A DNA stretch of 34,844 bases from positions 1 to 34,844 of the forward strand of contig JAFSFY010000036.1 of the NCBI GenBank assembly GCA_017434985.1, read 5' to 3'. This DNA comes from Clostridia bacterium. GTDB taxonomy: Bacteria; Bacillota; Clostridia; Oscillospirales; Acutalibacteraceae. The position numbers and the translations under genes are program-made. This document shows, piece by piece, positions 32,260-34,844 of this stretch; position 1 is the first letter of the stretch; every line of letters starts with the position of its first letter. The notes beneath the pieces are model-generated. The model searched no databases. It saw only the letters and a list, made by a program, of their open reading frames with translations, and was not told the origin of the DNA.

Positions 32260-32289
32260 AAAAGGCTCGTCGTTTGACGAGCCTTTTTT
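32260..32289 (+). terminator. Terminator of the T-box 2 operon
   Basis: AAAAGGCTCGTC (32260-32271), loop GTTT, GACGAGCC (32276-32283), T6. Confidence 0.92.
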
Positions 32290-32293
32290 GTGC

Positions 32294-32322
32294 TTGACAT
32301 CGGCAGGGCGATTGGCTATAAT
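32294..32322 (+). promoter_or_regulatory. Promoter of greA-lysS
   Basis: Perfect TTGACA (32294-32299), 17-base spacer, perfect TATAAT (32317-32322), starting 4 bases after the preceding terminator. Confidence 0.92.
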
Positions 32323-32361
32323 ATATCTGTTATACTATCACTCCAAAAGGAGAACTGAATT

Positions 32362-32835
32362 ATGGCAAAACAAACCATCATCACCGCAGAAGGTCTCGAG
32401 AAACTCGAGAAAGAACTGGAAGAACTCAAGACGATAAAACGTAAAGAAGTTGCCGAAAAGATCAAAGTGGCCCTCGGCTATGGCGACCTTTCTGAAAACA
32501 GCGAATATGACGAGGCGAAAAACGAGCAAGCCATCATCGAAGGCCGTATCGCCGAACTCGAAGCCCAACTCAAAAACGTGCACGTGCTGGACGAGAGCGA
32601 TCTCGGCACCGAAAATGTGCACATCGGTTCCACCGTGGTGGTGACCGAAAAGGGCACCAAAGTGAAAGAGACCTACCAAATCGTCGGCTCCACCGAAGCC
32701 GATCCTTTGGGCGGCAAAATTTCGGACGAATCGCCCATCGGCAAAGCCTTGCTCGGCAAACGCAAGGGCGAGTCGGTTGAAGTGGAGACCCCCGGCGGCG
32801 TCATCATCTTCAAAGTGGTGGATATTACCAGATAA
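32362..32835 (+). CDS. greA: Transcription elongation factor GreA
   Basis: A protein of 157 residues, the standard length. The N-terminal coiled coil has [13 protein letters not shown] at its tip (41-53), with the catalytic acidic pair Asp42/Glu45 that enters the RNA polymerase secondary channel and stimulates transcript cleavage. The FKBP-like C-terminal domain has GSTVVV and the [14 protein letters not shown] signature. AAAGGAG precedes the ATG. It is followed by lysS, a pairing common in Firmicutes. Confidence 0.97.
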   Translation: MAKQTIITAEGLEKLEKELEELKTIKRKEVAEKIKVALGYGDLSENSEYDEAKNEQAIIEGRIAELEAQLKNVHVLDESDLGTENVHIGSTVVVTEKGTKVKETYQIVGSTEADPLGGKISDESPIGKALLGKRKGESVEVETPGGVIIFKVVDITR

Positions 32836-32891
32836 TTGATGCGGGTGCGGTGGCCTTTGCAACCGCACCTTATCTATAAGGAGAAATCAAT

Positions 32892-34460
32892 ATGAGCGAA
32901 GTTGTCAATCAAACCCCCGAATTGACCGAACAACAAGTCAGCGAACTGTTGCAGGTTCGTCGGGACAAACTTGCCGCCTTGTGCGAAGCGGGCCAAAACC
33001 CCTATGAGATCACCAAATATGAATTTACCGCCTACACCGCTGAGGCGCGCGCCGAGTACGAGCGCCGCGAAGCGGACTATCTGGCGCAAAACGGCGCACC
33101 TGAAGAGGGGCAGACCATTGAACTCGAACCCAAAATCGAGGTGTCCATCGCCGGCCGTATGATGACCCGCCGTATTATGGGTAAAGCCAGCTTCCTCGAC
33201 CTGCAGGACAGCGAGGGTCGTATCCAGGTATACGTCAGCCGCAGCGACGTGGGGGAGGACGTGTACGCCGCGTTCAAGAAATGGGACATCGGTGACATCG
33301 TCGGTCTCACGGGCTACGTGTTCCGCACCCGTATGGGCGAAATTTCCGTCCACGCGACGAGCATCAAACTGCTCTCCAAATCCTTGCGCCCGTTGCCTGA
33401 AAAGTTTCACGGTCTCAAGGATACCGATACCCGTTTCCGTCAACGGTATCTCGATTTGATCGTGAACCCCGAAGTGAAACGCAACTTTGCGATCCGTTCG
33501 CAATTCATCAAGTATATGCGCAACTACCTCGACAGCAGACGGTACATTGAAGTGGAGACCCCCGTGCTCAACACCATTGCCGGCGGTGCCGCTGCCCGCC
33601 CGTTCATCACGCATCACAACACGCTCGACCTCGATATGTATATGCGCATCGCGACCGAGTTGCCGCTCAAACGCCTCATCGTCGGCGGTATGGATCGCGT
33701 GTACGAGATTGGCCGTATCTTCCGTAACGAGGGTATGGACACCAAACACAACCCCGAATTTACCACCGTGGAATTGTACGAAGCGTATGCCGACTTCCAC
33801 GATATGATGGACATCGCCGAGGGCATTCTCTCGGGCGCCGCCAAAGAGATTCTCGGCACTTACGAGGTGGAGTGGCAAGGCGAAAAGATCGATCTCACAC
33901 CCGGTTGGCGTCGCTTGACAATGGTGGATGCCGTCAAAGAATACGTGGGCATCGACTTTGGTGCCATCACCGACGATGCCGAAGCGGTGGCCGCCGCCGA
34001 AGCCAAGGGCGTGGAATTGCCCGAAGCCGCCGAGCGCACGTGGGGCAACGCGTTGTACGCGTGTTTTGACCAACGCGTCGAAGAAAAACTCATCCAACCC
34101 ACCTTCATCACGATGTATCCCGTGGAGGTGTCGCCGCTTACCAAAGCGTCGCCCGCCGACAAGCGCCTGACCGAGCGTTTTGAACTCTTCGTGTGCCACA
34201 GCGAACTCGCGAACGCGTATTCGGAGCTGAACGACCCGCTCGACCAACGCGACCGCTTTATGAAACAAGCGGAACAACGCGAACGCGGCGACGACGAGAC
34301 CGAAATGCTGGACGAAGACTTCCTCACCGCGTTGGAATACGGTATGCCGCCCACGGGTGGTATGGGTATGGGCATCGACCGTTGCGTGATGATGCTCACC
34401 GGCGCCGACTCCATTCGCGAAGTCATCCTGTTTCCGACAATGAAACCCCTCGCAGAGTAA
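32892..34460 (+). CDS. lysS: Lysyl-tRNA synthetase, class II
   Basis: A protein of 522 residues. The N-terminal helix with VRRDKLAALCEAGQNPYE leads to the OB-fold anticodon-binding domain (about 82-165). The class II core has motif 2 FRNEGMD (277-283) followed by HNPEFTTVELYEAYADF, and motif 3 GMGMGIDR near 490-497. Slightly longer than the roughly 495-residue norm, with extra residues around 45-78 and 355-375. ATG 32892 follows AAGGAGA; co-transcribed with greA (56-base gap). Confidence 0.97.
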   Translation: MSEVVNQTPELTEQQVSELLQVRRDKLAALCEAGQNPYEITKYEFTAYTAEARAEYERREADYLAQNGAPEEGQTIELEPKIEVSIAGRMMTRRIMGKASFLDLQDSEGRIQVYVSRSDVGEDVYAAFKKWDIGDIVGLTGYVFRTRMGEISVHATSIKLLSKSLRPLPEKFHGLKDTDTRFRQRYLDLIVNPEVKRNFAIRSQFIKYMRNYLDSRRYIEVETPVLNTIAGGAAARPFITHHNTLDLDMYMRIATELPLKRLIVGGMDRVYEIGRIFRNEGMDTKHNPEFTTVELYEAYADFHDMMDIAEGILSGAAKEILGTYEVEWQGEKIDLTPGWRRLTMVDAVKEYVGIDFGAITDDAEAVAAAEAKGVELPEAAERTWGNALYACFDQRVEEKLIQPTFITMYPVEVSPLTKASPADKRLTERFELFVCHSELANAYSELNDPLDQRDRFMKQAEQRERGDDETEMLDEDFLTALEYGMPPTGGMGMGIDRCVMMLTGADSIREVILFPTMKPLAE

Positions 34461-34464
34461 TATT

Positions 34465-34503
34465 AAGCCGAAAACGCTTATTTCTAGGCGTTTTCGGCTT
34501 TTT
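34465..34503 (+). terminator. Terminator of greA-lysS
   Basis: AAGCCGAAAACGC (34465-34477) pairs with its perfect complement (34488-34500), 10-base loop, then T-run. Confidence 0.92.
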
Positions 34504-34534
34504 GTTTATCCAAATTATTGCTTAAAAATGTGGT

Positions 34535-34602
34535 TTACGACAGATTTACGACAAATAGACTTGTGAACGTCCTTTGAGGGTTACGACAAAATAGTGTCGT
34601 AA
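34535..34602. repeat. TTACGACA repeats with an inverted pair
   Basis: TTACGACA occurs at 34535-34542, 34546-34553 and 34581-34588, and its complement TGTCGTAA at 34595-34602. The first two are 11 bp apart, about one helical turn. The last two form an inverted repeat with a 6-base spacer, 12 bases upstream of the -35 of the following gene. The sequence is more AT-rich than the flanking lysS. The rest of 34504-34673 shows no gene. Confidence 0.75.
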
Positions 34603-34614
34603 ATTGTATTTCTA

Positions 34615-34643
34615 TTGTAAAACTATGGTTTTTGTGATAAAAT
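34615..34643 (+). promoter_or_regulatory. Promoter of the MmeI-like gene
   Basis: TTGTAA (34615-34620), 17-base spacer, TAAAAT (34638-34643), 30 bases before the start codon. Confidence 0.6.
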
Positions 34644-34673
34644 GTTAATATCAAGCTTGCAAGGAGCCGAATT

Positions 34674-34844
34674 ATGACGGAAACAGATAGAAAAAGAGCG
34701 GCGAAAGCCTTTGCGGAATATTGGAAAGATCGTGGTGACGAAAAGAGCGACAGCCAGTCCTTTTGGCTTTCTCTTGCACGTGACGTGTTGGGCGTTGCGG
34801 AGCCCGAAAAGTTTATATTGTTTGAAGAACGCGTAAAGTTGGAC
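34674..34844 (+). CDS. MmeI-like type II restriction/methyltransferase enzyme, N-terminus only
   Basis: 57 residues up to the window end: AAKAFAEYWKDRGDEKSDSQ (9-28), then SFWLSLARDVLGV and PEKFILFEERVKLD. The W-K-x-R-G-x-E-K-x-x-x-Q-x-FW-x-x-L-x-x-DVLGV pattern is the N-terminal domain of MmeI-type single-chain restriction-modification proteins and related N6-adenine methyltransferases. An AAGGAG site sits 7 bases before the ATG. Catalytic and methyltransferase domains lie outside the window, so activity cannot be judged. Confidence 0.75.
   Translation, partial: MTETDRKRAAKAFAEYWKDRGDEKSDSQSFWLSLARDVLGVAEPEKFILFEERVKLD

Noticed and set aside
1-34844. tRNA, rRNA or insertion-sequence genes
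   Set aside because: No cloverleaf, rRNA signature or transposase-like reading frame was recognised on either strand.

Overview
The window reads as chromosome of an anaerobic Firmicute of class Clostridia, most likely an Oscillospiraceae/Ruminococcaceae-type gut or rumen organism. The signs are: strong AGGAGG ribosome sites, TTGACA-17-TATAAT promoters often with an extended TG, T-box leaders, the SRP RNA-dnaX-ybaB and greA-lysS gene orders, a clostridial four-subunit 2-oxoacid:ferredoxin oxidoreductase, and Thr-rich lipoproteins. The genus cannot be fixed from the sequence alone.

Layout. Bases 1-1690 hold, on the minus strand, a truncated VOC-fold gene and an O-antigen-ligase-like polymerase. 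Bases 1715-8377 are plus-strand housekeeping: apbE, SRP RNA, dnaX, ybaB, VanZ-like and GtrA-like membrane proteins, an amidohydrolase, a threonine-aldolase-like enzyme and a YczE-like membrane protein. Bases 8389-15172 hold a membrane-anchored polysaccharide deacetylase, DegV, an unknown five-helix membrane protein, a GH78-like enzyme, and two convergent Thr-rich lipoproteins, one of which is an NlpC/P60 domain without its catalytic residues. Bases 15239-18434 carry DUF1015 and a Na/phosphate cotransporter with a PhoU-like tail. Bases 18436-18843 are a non-coding array of small hairpins sitting between the arms of what looks like a split bidirectional terminator. Bases 18844-22647 are sulfur amino acid metabolism (tspO and cysK on minus; metY and metA on plus). 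Bases 22663-32289 are the most interesting part. Bases 32294-34503 are greA-lysS, and the right edge begins an MmeI-like restriction-modification enzyme behind a set of TTACGACA repeats.

The central system. Two T-box riboswitches, each with its own near-consensus promoter, precede two paralogous three-domain proteins (XRE helix-turn-helix + cupin + MACS-type acyl-CoA synthetase). The second T-box also heads an unbroken operon: synthetase, P-loop ATPase, ferredoxin-like VorD, VorB, VorA, VorC, and branched-chain aminotransferase. The codon at the same structural position in the two specifier loops reads ATC (Ile) in the first and GTA (Val) in the second. T-boxes switch genes on when the cognate tRNA is uncharged, so the parsimonious reading is assimilatory: branched short-chain acids (2-methylbutyrate, isobutyrate) are activated to CoA thioesters, reductively carboxylated by the ferredoxin-dependent VOR, and transaminated to Ile and Val. 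Reductive carboxylation of branched volatile acids is established physiology in rumen anaerobes. The inferred part is this compact, tRNA-gated genetic module with enzyme-regulator fusions.

Limits: every assignment rests on reading motifs and gene context by eye. No database search, folding program or alignment was run.
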